Part shown: positions 17,101 through 24,643 of the stretch, piece by piece
How the letters are laid out: every line of letters begins with the position of its first letter
How positions within the stretch are numbered: position 1 is the first letter of the stretch
DNA from: a virus
Strand: one strand, 5' to 3'
IMG/VR virus record: IMGVR_UViG_3300042691_010136
Location: 1 to 28,829 of that record
DNA: 28,829 bases
Notes under the pieces: generated by a model
What the model was told of the DNA's origin: nothing
Seen by the model: the letters and a program-made list of their open reading frames with translations, nothing else
Database searches by the model: none
Translations under genes and position numbers: made by a program

Positions 17101-17781
17101 CGTGACGATCTTCTCGGCCGCCTCCAGAGCTTTGCCGGGATCTTTGCCCGCTGCCTCCTGCAGCTTCTCCTTAACGGTGTCGCTGGCCTGCTTGCGGACC
17201 CACTCGCGCTGCTCCGGCGACGCGCCGGGGATGCGGTCGATCTGCTCGTCCAGGCGATCGACGGAGGCGATGAAGGCCGGGTCTTCCGGCGACAGGGTCG
17301 CGATCGTCCCCTTGAGCGTCGAGGCCGTGCTGTTGACCGTGCCCTTGATGGTTTCGTTGGTGCCGAACTCGGTCGCGCTGCCGTAGAGCGGCCCCTTGAG
17401 CCGTTCCGTCTGCAGCATGTAGCCCTGCCGGATCTTCGGATGGCCGGGCAGCTTCTCCTGATATTCCGCGCGCTTCTGCTCGTACCACTCCTGATACCCG
17501 GGACTGAACTCGGCCGGGCTCTGGTCGGGCGTGTAGGTGGCCTTGCGACGGTCCAGCTCGGCGCGCGCCTCGTTGTCGAACTGCAGCGTCGTCATCTGGG
17601 CTTGGAACTTCTGATCGTCGCTCGGCTCGCTCGCCGCCTCGAACGCGCCCTGCAGGCCGGAGATCGCGCCGCCCAGGCTCTGCAGCGCACGGCCGGGCCC
17701 CGACAACGCGTCGATCGGCATCGTCGGCTGGTTCTGCATTTGCAGTTGGCCGGTTTCTTGGGTGCGCGGAATAATCGGCAT
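14194..17781 (-). CDS. Ejection protein with M15 peptidase and lytic transglycosylase domains
   Basis: The 1195-residue product takes the place of T7 gp15/gp16 core proteins. Residues 1-235 are helical, followed by a Pro/Ala linker. Residues 282-418 form an M15-type D-Ala-D-Ala carboxypeptidase/endopeptidase-like domain. SGYRSPERQ is followed by the zinc motif SSHNSGEAVD with His366 and Asp373, then Glu410 and His413 in EDWHIEP. Residues 470-580 form a lytic transglycosylase-like domain with catalytic Glu494 in SMESGW and the substrate motif MGLSQIGPDT at 507-516. A second Pro/Ala linker (620-715) leads to a helical C-terminal half with no recognised fold. Expected role: local peptidoglycan opening during DNA entry. 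The ATG at 17781 lies 3 bases after the upstream stop. Both enzyme motifs are complete. The stop is 8 bases before the giant gene's GTG. Confidence 0.87.
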   Translation of the reverse strand: MPIIPRTQETGQLQMQNQPTMPIDALSGPGRALQSLGGAISGLQGAFEAASEPSDDQKFQAQMTTLQFDNEARAELDRRKATYTPDQSPAEFSPGYQEWYEQKRAEYQEKLPGHPKIRQGYMLQTERLKGPLYGSATEFGTNETIKGTVNSTASTLKGTIATLSPEDPAFIASVDRLDEQIDRIPGASPEQREWVRKQASDTVKEKLQEAAGKDPGKALEAAEKIVTDWGNQLKADPPPAEQAPAVGAPPGAGAAPGAQPAPPIKPELGTPEKQSSRPADPVEFLTAKLAPGYEQRVGDVKDLHPATKDRLGAFLAAAEDEGHDIRVVSGYRSPERQAALWKNAVKKYGSPAAARKWVAPPGGSSHNSGEAVDLQFQDRGAGLGGKRTESVKWAHANAKKFGLTFPLGHEDWHIEPVEAREGGKRYGGNYAKGDSYYAKYAGTGQQQMALGGPGSAADIGAPKDADPKAVENAVAVAGKIGVSPRAVGEIFSMESGWNPKTRTGSYMGLSQIGPDTLAEMGVSKAEYQKMSQAEQAAFYGKWLDHYKFSEKMQAAGVDLSTLPPARQAAILQAFQFAPNGEWIKRLAQGDTKTPVTTAPQAKRLGSTSIADMEGYYSGRMGKAGQPVAEAAPAQSAPQPEAPKPVAERSFTSFYGLTKPGSTATPEQGKIPSEAVAGQAQADAGERGENAIPGPAPTQTADASGGTAPPAPATPRWKKPSIRSYAIEGIAEQLPSLRKAAAAQLDGLIQRAEGVAGDGVSLPDEEKEATRLRVEKSGTPEQKARFQAALQTQEYRHGLKAMAPEAVGRIATGMRAQIAAGGATPERMALVEAVEKQAKRGAEALSNDPYSYAVEAGVLPGKSEIDLETLSPKMLTARAEQRKVVQQTYGEQYGTFFDPEEKKKLEGAILAGGSQTTQMLGFMYEAFGEDMPAAIAEIAPKNPELVRAGYLMTTDGDTQAVDDIAETVARRKDENYQGPPKFEKTELQADYKKVALNLFPGDARRTDEIMASAKAIYEARVEDPADYNAELFRESVALALGQRKDAKGAVFGGVMAQSGAGWNASDTGNAVQIPSDIRQDMFNTVLDGIRDTDLVEVGHPVPADRYGTPMPILRALSRGRFVQVGPRQYAISHDEPGKPGQDRFLMTAAAPKQSPDEITTGDVAASMKQGGGQLFVLDLDKLSPALKARYPSAFWK

Positions 17782-17784
17782 GGC

Positions 17785-18267
17785 CTATCCGTTGATCAAA
17801 AGACTGTTGCCGCCACCGCTGCCCATGCCCTTCACGGCCCCGCCGAGGCCGCCCAGGAACGACCCGGCCGCGTTCAGCGCGCCAGCGGTGCGCGCCGCCT
17901 TGGCCTGCGCCTCCTGCTGCTTGGCCTCGTTCTCGTGCGCCACCGCCTTGCTCTCGGCGTTGATGTAGGCCGTGTTCGTGTCCAGCGACTTGTTCGTGCC
18001 GCCCTCCTCGAAGATGACCAGCGCCGCGCTGCCATAGCCGGGGTCGACGCCCGCCTTAGCCGCGCTGGCGATCGCCTCGCCCTGAATGCGGGCGTACTTG
18101 TCGCGGATCTGCTCCTGCTCCTTGTGGCCCTCGAACCGCTTCTGCCGGGCGTTGATCTTCTCCACCACGGCGTTGTGCTCGGCCGTCGCCGCCTGCGAGC
18201 TGGCCTGCGCCATCGCGCCAGCGGCCGACACCGCAGCTCCGATCAGCCCTATGGCGGCGATGCACAT
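17785..18267 (-). CDS. Internal virion protein, T7 gp14-like
   Basis: The 160-residue product begins MCIAAIGLIGAAVSAAGAMA, a hydrophobic, Ala-rich helix (residues 2-22) starting Met-Cys like T7 gp14. A long polar helical region (30-140, rich in Gln, Lys, Ala and Glu) follows, then a Gly-rich hydrophobic end (SFLGGLGGAVKGMGSGGG). In T7, gp14 leaves the capsid first and forms a pore in the outer membrane, with gp15 and gp16 following. The same order of genes is seen here: gp14-like, wall-degrading protein, giant protein. It lies 2 bases after the nozzle stop and 3 before the next ATG. Identity rests on length, composition, N-terminus and synteny. Confidence 0.7.
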   Translation of the reverse strand: MCIAAIGLIGAAVSAAGAMAQASSQAATAEHNAVVEKINARQKRFEGHKEQEQIRDKYARIQGEAIASAAKAGVDPGYGSAALVIFEEGGTNKSLDTNTAYINAESKAVAHENEAKQQEAQAKAARTAGALNAAGSFLGGLGGAVKGMGSGGGNSLLING

Positions 18268-18269
18268 GG

Positions 18270-20987
18270 TCAGCCCACCGTTGAGATTTCAGCTATGATG
18301 GCGGTTATGAACAGGGGAAGCGGGTCGTCGTGCTCGATGCGGATCTGCGCCTCGCGGTCGTGATCCCCCTTGAAATCGCACTCGATCAGCCCGGAATAGA
18401 GCGGCGGCGTCGAACCCATCGGATCGGCCGGTGTCCGGTACTTGATCGGCTCCAGGTCGCCCGAATCGCCCGGCTGGCCGATCGTGCCCCCCAGGCTGTC
18501 CAGCACCCGCACGTAGACCTGAGAAATCCGCTTGTTGCGCGATTGGGCCGTCCCGGCCTGCGCGCCCGCTTCCAGGTCTTCCGTCTCCAAGATGCCGGTG
18601 TAGCCGTAGCCGATGTGAGCCTTCGTCGTGGCGCGCGCCAGCGTCAGGCTGCCCGTCGCCGAGACGGTGCCCTCTTCCACGTTGCCATTGTTCAGGATCT
18701 TCACGTCCTCCCCCCGGAGGTGCCATAGGCCCGTGATCGTCGACGTCGAAGCCCCCTCATACGTCAGGGACGAATCAAGCAGGACAGCATCTTCCTTATC
18801 ATGCAGAACTGATTCGTAGGGCGGCCGGAACACCTCCAGCGTCCGTACCGTGCCGCCGTTTACTGTCCTCTCCGCCTCGATCCAGACGTCGTCGCCGGAC
18901 GCGCCGGGGCAGACTGCCACGACCTTGGCCACCGCATCCGTGCCGCCGAGCCGGTGCCGCTGCCACGCGATCACCTCCTGCAGCCGCTCGTAGGTGCACA
19001 CCGCCATCTGGCCGTCGACGCGGGTCGCCCAGATCATCGGGTCGGGCTGCATGGTGTAGCCCATGCGGTTGATCCCCGAGCCGGTGACGTGCTCGGCAAA
19101 CACCGTCAGGTCCACCGAATTGAACACGTCGGCCGTGAAATCGTAGCTGAACTCGCGCAGCTTGCGGCTGGCATTGGCCGGTGAGCCGTTGCGCTGGGGA
19201 TACAGCACGGCCTCGTTGACCCGGACCGGCGGGCAGTCGCTCGCCCCGTAGGTCGTCTGCAGCAACATGCGCAGGTTCGACGGGGTCAGCGCCTCGTTCT
19301 GATTGCTCGCCGCGATGGCATACTCGCCCTGCGACGTGCCAGCCGTCAGCACGCGCCCGCCGGACAGCCACCGGATGACGTCGGCCAAGCCGGACGCGGC
19401 CCGGTAAACGATCGCGTGATCGTCCTCCTCGCCGTCCTCGAAGTTTTCAAACCGGCTCGACCGGCTGGCCCACACCACGGTCGGCTCGCTGTCCGACCCG
19501 GCCGCCCATAGCCGCTGCTCGAAGAACGCGCAGCACCGTGGGTAGCCCCGGTAGTCAGACCACGCGCCTTCCTCCCAGAACGACGTGCCCTGGCTCAAGA
19601 CGCTTTGCGGCATCTGGTAGCGAACGATCGTCGCGTAGGCGCTCGTTGCGGAGTTGACCGCCGTGATCTGCACAATGCAGTAGCCGGGATGCAGAAAGTT
19701 GGCGTCAAACGACGTATCCGTCGCCCCCTTGGTGCCGATCACCCGGACGACGCCGGTCGTGTGCTCCGGCACGCGGTTGATGTTCTTCCAGTCGTTGCGG
19801 CCGGTCCGGTTGGAAATGCCGTAGATGTAGCCGCCCGACGTGTAGACAAGGCCGTTCTGCAACGTGTTGTCCGTATTATCCCCGAATGTCGGACCGTTGA
19901 TGCCGGTGCCGTTGCCCGCCTCTTGCAGTCGGTACAGCGCCCCGACGTGGTCGGCACTGAACTCGCTCCACGACGTCGCGAGTTCAACCGACGCGCCCTT
20001 TTCGAGCGTGCTCCAGATCGTCTGCGCGAACGAGATCGTGCCGCCGGAGGTGTAGGCTGTAAACGCCGACGAGTTGACCGATATCGTCAGCGTGTTCGAC
20101 GTCACCGCCGTCACGTCATAGGCATTGCCATTGAGCTGCACCATGCCGCCGACGCCGGAGAACGACACCGTCGCCCCGACCGAGAACGCGTGCGCGCCGT
20201 TGGTTGTGATCACGCACGGATTGGCCCGCGTCGCCCCGGTCACGCCGATCGAGCGGACGGTGATCGTCATCACCTTTTCATCATCACCGTTGATCTGCCG
20301 GAACGGCCCCGTCGTGAACTCCACCGTCGTCAGCGTCCACGAGGTATTCGACACCCGCGACAGCTTGCGGATCGGATGGTTCTTGTGCGTGATATACATC
20401 ACGTCGTTATACTGAGCGACCGACAGCTCCTGCAGCTCGTCGGCAGCATAGGTCGTCGAGACGATGATCAGCTCGTTGACCGTGCCGCCCGACGTGTAGG
20501 TCGTGTAGGAGGTGGTGTTGATCCCAGACAGCTCGAAGGTGTTGGTTGTCTTGTTGGCGACCGTCACGATGCGGTTGTTCAATTCCACCATGCCGCCGAT
20601 CGAGCGCAGCAGCACCTTGTCGCCGTTCTCAAGGCCGTGGGCCGCCGCTGTCACCACGCCGGGGCTGGCCTTCGTGACCCCGGTAATCGTGACCGCCGCC
20701 TGCGTGACGAGCCCCCGGTCCTTGGCGATCCAGATGTAGCCCGGCCCGAACAGGAGCATGTAGCTGTCCTCGGTCGAATACTGGAACGGCCACAGGACGT
20801 GCTCATCGGCGGGCAGCTCGGCGACGAACTGCGTTCCCGACCGCTTGCGCGCGCCGCCGTGCACCACGATCTGCATGTTTTCGACGGCACGCAGGCCGTT
20901 GCGCTGCTTGGCGACGTCCGGGCGGCCGTCCAGGCGGGGAGAAACCTCGCCGCCGGTCATGTTGACGAGCGCGTGCTGAACCTTCAT
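18270..20987 (-). CDS. Tail nozzle / tail tubular protein B (gp12-like)
   Basis: The 905-residue product starts MKVQHALVNMTGGEVSPRLD and GRPDVAKQRNGLRAVENM, then GGARKRSGTQFV, the hallmark N-terminus of podovirus tail tubular protein B, which forms the hexameric nozzle of the short tail. Two FCCH-like beta modules are inserted at about residues 100-170 and 245-320. Both contain the same GGMV-x-LN and YTSGGT motifs, so one arose by duplication. A central region has SRSSRFENFEDGEEDDHAI and GLADVIRWLSGGRVLTAGT, also typical of the family. The start overlaps the adaptor stop as ATGA. It partners with the adaptor just upstream and with fibres encoded downstream. Confidence 0.88.
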   Translation of the reverse strand: MKVQHALVNMTGGEVSPRLDGRPDVAKQRNGLRAVENMQIVVHGGARKRSGTQFVAELPADEHVLWPFQYSTEDSYMLLFGPGYIWIAKDRGLVTQAAVTITGVTKASPGVVTAAAHGLENGDKVLLRSIGGMVELNNRIVTVANKTTNTFELSGINTTSYTTYTSGGTVNELIIVSTTYAADELQELSVAQYNDVMYITHKNHPIRKLSRVSNTSWTLTTVEFTTGPFRQINGDDEKVMTITVRSIGVTGATRANPCVITTNGAHAFSVGATVSFSGVGGMVQLNGNAYDVTAVTSNTLTISVNSSAFTAYTSGGTISFAQTIWSTLEKGASVELATSWSEFSADHVGALYRLQEAGNGTGINGPTFGDNTDNTLQNGLVYTSGGYIYGISNRTGRNDWKNINRVPEHTTGVVRVIGTKGATDTSFDANFLHPGYCIVQITAVNSATSAYATIVRYQMPQSVLSQGTSFWEEGAWSDYRGYPRCCAFFEQRLWAAGSDSEPTVVWASRSSRFENFEDGEEDDHAIVYRAASGLADVIRWLSGGRVLTAGTSQGEYAIAASNQNEALTPSNLRMLLQTTYGASDCPPVRVNEAVLYPQRNGSPANASRKLREFSYDFTADVFNSVDLTVFAEHVTGSGINRMGYTMQPDPMIWATRVDGQMAVCTYERLQEVIAWQRHRLGGTDAVAKVVAVCPGASGDDVWIEAERTVNGGTVRTLEVFRPPYESVLHDKEDAVLLDSSLTYEGASTSTITGLWHLRGEDVKILNNGNVEEGTVSATGSLTLARATTKAHIGYGYTGILETEDLEAGAQAGTAQSRNKRISQVYVRVLDSLGGTIGQPGDSGDLEPIKYRTPADPMGSTPPLYSGLIECDFKGDHDREAQIRIEHDDPLPLFITAIIAEISTVG

Positions 20988-21649
20988 GTGCGGGCCAGCA
21001 GGTAGGCGTCGGTGTTGATGATCTCGCGCGCCGAGCCTTCCTGCGCGTCGACGGACCGGGCCTCCGACAGCTTGGCCGCGTAGAGGTCCATGAGCGTTTT
21101 GGTCACGCTCTGGTTATCGGTCATCGCGATCGCGATCTCGGCCGCCAGCCGGGCCGACAGGGCATCGACGAACAGGGCGTCGTACTGCGCGACGTCCGTG
21201 ATCCGGGCGATGTATTCGATCTTCAGGGCGCTTTCGTTGCACAAGAGCGCGCGGACGTCGGTCCCGTTGATCCGCACCGATTCGATCCGGTACTCGATCG
21301 CCATCGGCGAGATCCCGTGCATCCCGGGGAAGCCATAGACCGCCGTGCTCGCGAACCCGACCGCCTCGTAGTCCGTCCGGATCACCTTGAGGCAATAGGG
21401 CTCGGTCGGGAGCGCGTAGGCGTAATCGAACTCGAACGCGGGCGTGAACACGAGCTGCGCCAGGGCCACCCGCCGGATCGCGAAATTCCACGGATGGGCC
21501 CGCAGCACCACGTCGCGCAGGACGGGATAGTGCAACCGGCAGCGGTCGCCACCCTTGCCCCGCTCCGTCTCGGCCGCCATGGGCTCGTGCCCGATGCGGG
21601 TCAGGGCGAGGTTGTAGATATCGAGGACCGAGGTGACGACGCCGCTCAT
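20984..21649 (-). CDS. Tail adaptor / tail tubular protein A (gp11-like)
   Basis: The 221-residue product begins with a helical segment carrying LDIYNLALTRIGHEPM, then HYPVLRDVVLRAHPWNFAIRR and LPTEPYCLKVIRTD. These are characteristic stretches of the gp11-like adaptor family: ALxxIG near the N-terminus, HPWNFA, and a LP-x-D/E-x-L/Y-C-L-x-V-I motif. The protein forms the ring between portal and nozzle. It is coupled at both ends by 4-base ATGA overlaps, to the 77-residue gene upstream and the nozzle gene downstream. Length is close to the T7 protein (196 residues). No unusual features were seen. Confidence 0.87.
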   Translation of the reverse strand: MSGVVTSVLDIYNLALTRIGHEPMAAETERGKGGDRCRLHYPVLRDVVLRAHPWNFAIRRVALAQLVFTPAFEFDYAYALPTEPYCLKVIRTDYEAVGFASTAVYGFPGMHGISPMAIEYRIESVRINGTDVRALLCNESALKIEYIARITDVAQYDALFVDALSARLAAEIAIAMTDNQSVTKTLMDLYAAKLSEARSVDAQEGSAREIINTDAYLLART

Positions 21650-21879
21650 GTTGGCAAGATCCCCTGTGTGCGCAGTGCCGCCAGCAGCGTGTTCAGTGTC
21701 GTGCGCGCCTGAGTGTCCACCGTGTCGCCCCCGCTCACGTCAGCAATCGGGGTCGCATACTCAAGATCGCTGATCTGCGCGCGCGTGATCGTCGTGGACT
21801 GTACGACCAGCGCGGTTTCTATCCGCTGCTTGTCGGCAGCACGGGCGGCCCGCAGCCGCTCCCAGCGTCGAATACCCAT
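21646..21879 (-). CDS. Small virion-type protein of unknown function
   Basis: The 77-residue product has a basic N-terminus (MGIRRWERLRAARAAD) and a C-terminal segment DVSGGDTVDTQARTTLNTLL ending in ALRTQGILPT. This C-terminal pattern, an acidic turn followed by an A-R-x-x-x-N-x-L-L-A-x-L-R helix and a short hydrophobic end, recurs at the ends of small phage head-fibre or decoration-like proteins. No function is established. It lies 3 bases after the glycosyltransferase stop and overlaps the tail adaptor start by 4 bases, so it belongs to the same transcription unit. Confidence 0.6.
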   Translation of the reverse strand: MGIRRWERLRAARAADKQRIETALVVQSTTITRAQISDLEYATPIADVSGGDTVDTQARTTLNTLLAALRTQGILPT

Positions 21880-21882
21880 GGT

Positions 21883-22590
21883 TCACTCCGCCGCTTCGCG
21901 CTGCAGGATCTCACTCACGGGCAGGACTTCGGCATAGCAACCGGAAAACGCCTTCTGCCCGATATGCTTGAAGTGCAGGAGCGTGTCGGCAAAGATCTGC
22001 CCGCCGATCGCCCGCCACTTGCGGCAGAACGAGAAATCTTCGCCCCAGATCGTGTTGATCGACGGATCGTCGGGGTCCGGCGCCAGATCGAACCAGAACA
22101 GCGCATGGGCCTGCTTGTTGGGCAGATCATAGTCGCGGTAGGCCAGATCCGGATACGAGGCGACCATCCGCTCCAGGCACGACCGCGTCATGCGCAGGAA
22201 GCCGGTCGGGACCAGCTCCATTTCCAAGAGACCCGTGACGGGATCGAACGGCGCCCCCGGCTTGCGGCGGCACGGAAAGACCAGCGTCTCCTCGCGCTTG
22301 GGATAGAGCCCGGCCACGACCTCGCACTTGTGCGACAGGAGCCGGTTGACGGCCCCCTCCTCCCACACAACATCATCGTCGAGCATGATCAGGTCGGTGT
22401 AATCCGAGGCCAGAAACTTGGCCACGAAGGCGTTGCGCGTCTTGGGCAGGATGCTGTCGCCGACCGTGTAGAGGATCTTGTGGGGAATGCGCGCCTTGTC
22501 GAACCCCCGCTGCATTTCCAGGAGCGAGAAGGACGTCTCCGCCTGCGGCCGGTCCCGCATCGGCATTCCGATCATCACCTTCTGCGTCAT
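21883..22590 (-). CDS. GT-A family glycosyltransferase
   Basis: The 235-residue product has the features of a GT-A (GT2-like) nucleotide-sugar transferase: N-terminal strand VMIGMPMRD, a core LIMLDDDVVW with Asp71-73 as the metal/nucleotide-sugar DxD site, the acceptor-side VPTGFLRM at 127-134, and GEDFSFCRKWRAIGG at 183-197 with Glu184/Asp185 as likely catalytic residues. A final LLHFKHIG supplies a candidate metal-binding His. There is no membrane helix, so it should act in the cytoplasm on a protein or soluble acceptor. It overlaps the methyltransferase stop as ATGA, so the two are co-translated. The acceptor could be the capsid, cement or fibre protein, or a host molecule; the sequence does not decide. 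Confidence 0.8.
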   Translation of the reverse strand: MTQKVMIGMPMRDRPQAETSFSLLEMQRGFDKARIPHKILYTVGDSILPKTRNAFVAKFLASDYTDLIMLDDDVVWEEGAVNRLLSHKCEVVAGLYPKREETLVFPCRRKPGAPFDPVTGLLEMELVPTGFLRMTRSCLERMVASYPDLAYRDYDLPNKQAHALFWFDLAPDPDDPSINTIWGEDFSFCRKWRAIGGQIFADTLLHFKHIGQKAFSGCYAEVLPVSEILQREAAE

Positions 22591-23111
22591 GCCGTCCTCG
22601 CGGGCTTATGGGCCTTGAGCCCATATTCAAACTGTCGTTCGGCCGTGATCTTGATGTGGAACGGCTCGAAATCCGCCTTGTAGACCGAGCGGTAATCCGT
22701 CATCGGCGACACGCCCACCTGCGCGGCGTACTGCGTCTGATCCAGGAACGTGATGATCTCCGGCCCGTACACGCGGCGGTGGCCGGGGTCCATCCAGGCC
22801 CACGGGCTCGACCAATGCGGACTGACACCGCAAAACACGCCGCCCGGCTTCAGGATGCGCCACCACTCGGACCACTCCTCGAAGAACGACTGCCAGCACC
22901 CCTGGCGGCCCAGGTGCTCCAGCACGTCATAGGCGTGGATCTCGTCGAAGGCGTCGTTGTCGAACGGCAGCGGCCGGTTTTCCAGATCCCAAACGACGTC
23001 GGGATTGTGGGCCTCGAACATATCGAGGGTGACCAGATGGTCCCACGCATCGCGGCCCGGCGGCGCCAGCTTCTTAATGCGCGATTGACCGGCCCCGACC
23101 AGCAATTCCAT
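22587..23111 (-). CDS. Class I SAM-dependent methyltransferase
   Basis: The 174-residue product is a compact Rossmann-type methyltransferase of the Methyltransf_11 kind. Visible motifs are an N-terminal LLVGAGQS (short motif I, residues 3-10), Asp30 in TLDM for the ribose, DLENRPLPFDNDAFDEIHA (42-60), YDVLEHL (61-67) and LKPGGVF (87-93). Motif I starts right at the N-terminus, so the usual leading helix is missing. The target is not recognisable, and the DPPY/NPPY motifs of DNA adenine or cytosine N4 methylases are absent. The gene follows a terminator-like hairpin and is coupled to the glycosyltransferase. That pairing suggests methylation of a sugar or glycosylated product, as in other surface-modification pairs. 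This is inference. Confidence 0.8.
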   Translation of the reverse strand: MELLVGAGQSRIKKLAPPGRDAWDHLVTLDMFEAHNPDVVWDLENRPLPFDNDAFDEIHAYDVLEHLGRQGCWQSFFEEWSEWWRILKPGGVFCGVSPHWSSPWAWMDPGHRRVYGPEIITFLDQTQYAAQVGVSPMTDYRSVYKADFEPFHIKITAERQFEYGLKAHKPARTA

Positions 23112-23119
23112 GCACGCCC

Positions 23120-23161
23120 CCGGTATGAGAAAGAGGCGGAGTTTTCAGCCCCGCCCCTCTT
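23120..23161 (-). terminator. Hairpin resembling an intrinsic terminator after the cement gene
   Basis: Arms at 23149-23161 and 23131-23141 pair as AAGAGG...CCTCTT plus CGG...CCG, with a 2-base bulge and a loop containing GAAAA. On the minus strand the 3' arm runs into CTCTTTCTCAT, a short T-rich tail. It lies between the cement gene stop and the methyltransferase start, so it would lower, probably not abolish, transcription into the following genes. There is no long T-run, so efficiency is uncertain. Confidence 0.55.
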
Positions 23162-23175
23162 GCGTCTTGGCCCGC

Positions 23176-23682
23176 TTAGTCGCAGGCGTAGTCGATCTCG
23201 ACCGTGATCGTGCCCGCGCCCGACGACAGATGCACCGAGCCCTCGATCACGACCTTGATATCGAGGTCGCATTTGGGATCGTTGGTCTGGCCGTTGACGA
23301 ACTCGTACAGGCGCTTGCCCCACAGCGACCGATCGGACAGCAAGTCCTTCGTGCCAGCCGTGGAAGCGACGATCGCCGTGTTGATCGCGTCGGCGTCGTT
23401 GGTGATGTAGCTGTAGGAGCCGGTGTTATAGACACCGATCCCCAGAGCCGCCGTTGTGGCGCCGAGCGCGTCGTGCGAGATCTTGGACGACCCGAAGATG
23501 CGCGCGTTGCTCGGCAGCCGAGCCACCAGATACGTCGACGTTGCCGAATCGGCAGCGGACGTTTCCAGCGTCTCGACCCATTTCTTCATTCGACCGCCGC
23601 CCTCGCCAGCATCCGCCAGCACCGGGGGGGTCGATACGAGGCCGGTCATGATCCGGCTACCGTATGACGTGACTACAGCCAT
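23176..23682 (-). CDS. Probable capsid cement/decoration protein (Bbp16-like by position)
   Basis: The 168-residue product lies directly after the major capsid gene and has the strong binding site AAGGAGA six bases before its ATG, implying high expression. The sequence is beta-rich and Ser/Thr/Ala-heavy (SAADSATSTYLVARLPSN, GIGVYNTGSYSYI) and ends in a strand-rich KVVIEGSVHLSSG and TITVEIDYACD. In phage BPP-1 the gene after the capsid gene encodes the jelly-roll cement protein that clamps capsomers, and this product has a similar length and composition. No motif is diagnostic, so the call is by synteny. It is also a candidate acceptor for the glycosyltransferase encoded just downstream. Confidence 0.65.
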   Translation of the reverse strand: MAVVTSYGSRIMTGLVSTPPVLADAGEGGGRMKKWVETLETSAADSATSTYLVARLPSNARIFGSSKISHDALGATTAALGIGVYNTGSYSYITNDADAINTAIVASTAGTKDLLSDRSLWGKRLYEFVNGQTNDPKCDLDIKVVIEGSVHLSSGAGTITVEIDYACD

Positions 23683-23688
23683 TGTATT

Positions 23689-23695
23689 TCTCCTT
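23689..23695 (-). promoter_or_regulatory. Strong ribosome binding site for the cement gene
   Basis: AAGGAGA sits six bases upstream of the ATG at 23682. It supports that start and suggests high expression, as expected for a capsid-stoichiometric protein. Confidence 0.7.
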
Positions 23696-23709
23696 CACTT
23701 CCTGCCCGC

Positions 23710-23730
23710 AGCAGCGAGCGTTGCGCTGCT
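23710..23730 (-). promoter_or_regulatory. Hairpin immediately after the major capsid stop
   Basis: A perfect 7-bp stem AGCAGCG/CGCTGCT with a 7-base loop begins one base after the capsid gene's TAA. There is no T-run, so a terminator is unlikely. An mRNA-stabilising or attenuating structure between two highly expressed genes is possible. Confidence 0.4.
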
Positions 23731-23731
23731 A

Positions 23732-24643
23732 TTAGGCGTCAGTGGTCGGCGAGGCGCCCGGATCGCACTCGATGTAGCCCACGCGGGCTTCTTCGAGGCG
23801 CGTGGCGCCGATGCTCATCGACGCAAACACCTGCGTCGCGTAGTTCTTGTCGGGCCTTTCGGTGATTTTGGTGCTGATGTCCTTGCCGATGCCGAGAGCG
23901 ATGCCGCCCTTGGCCCAGAACAGCACCTTGTCGTCGGAGTTGGCGTCGACCCCGATGCGGTTACACGGGATGATGGTGAACCCCATGTACCGGCTGACCT
24001 GACCCTCGACGAGCGGCTTGACCACGTTGTAGTCGTGGCTCGACAGCTTCTCGTCCTTCAGGAGCGAGGAGATCTGCCGCGCGTTGGGAACTAGAAACTT
24101 TTCCTCGTCGGCATCGACGTCGTTGGTGCCGAGCAGCCGTGCGGCCGAAATCAGCTTGGCGACGTTGAGGCCCGTATCGGCGGCCGACACACCCGGCCAG
24201 ACCGTCTGGACGTCGACGATCATGTTGGTGTCGAACGACGTCGACGTGCCGCCAGCCTCGCCCGTGTAGGCCGTGCCGTCAGCCGCCGCGATAATCACGT
24301 CGTCCATCGACCGGCCCATCGCCATGGCGGCGGCCTGCGCGTACTTCGAGGCCGGGTCGATCAACATGCGGATCAGATCCTCGTCATCGACGAGGTCTGC
24401 CCAATCGTAATCGGACAGAGAGAGCCGCCTGCGGGCGTGCGGGGTATCCATGCGCGGCGTGTCGGCGTGCCGAGACGTGCGCTGGCGGGCGGAGGTCGAA
24501 CCGAGCTGGTCGATATACTTGTTCTTGCCGGTGACCTGCTCCATTTCCACGGCAGAGCGGAGCTTGGAGCCCTTTTGCTGCGTCAGGTGGTACACGTTGT
24601 TTTTATACATTTCCACCATAGCGGTGGTGATCTGGACGCTCAT
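23732..24643 (-). CDS. Major capsid protein (BPP-1-type, HK97 fold expected)
   Basis: The 303-residue product begins MSVQITTAMVEMYKNNVYHL and has QQKGSKLRSAVEMEQVTGKN, RRRLSLSDYDWADLVDDED, MAMGRSMDDVIIAAADGTAY and NARQISSLLKDEKLSSHDYN. It ends with GFTIIPCNRI, then ISTKITERPDKNYATQVFASM and SIGATRLEEARVGYIE. These stretches are typical of the phage capsid group that includes BPP-1 Bbp17. It follows the scaffold gene, as in T7-like order, and precedes the cement gene. The start at 24643 is fixed by a near-ideal binding site, AAAGGAG seven bases upstream. No protease domain is present here, so maturation probably does not involve a fused protease. Confidence 0.88.
   Translation of the reverse strand: MSVQITTAMVEMYKNNVYHLTQQKGSKLRSAVEMEQVTGKNKYIDQLGSTSARQRTSRHADTPRMDTPHARRRLSLSDYDWADLVDDEDLIRMLIDPASKYAQAAAMAMGRSMDDVIIAAADGTAYTGEAGGTSTSFDTNMIVDVQTVWPGVSAADTGLNVAKLISAARLLGTNDVDADEEKFLVPNARQISSLLKDEKLSSHDYNVVKPLVEGQVSRYMGFTIIPCNRIGVDANSDDKVLFWAKGGIALGIGKDISTKITERPDKNYATQVFASMSIGATRLEEARVGYIECDPGASPTTDA

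Noticed and set aside
16813-18363. A 516-codon plus-strand frame opposite the 1195-residue ejection protein and gp14-like genes.
   Set aside because: It spans gene boundaries of the opposite strand and has the same Arg/Leu-rich low-information composition. The sense frames carry clear domains.
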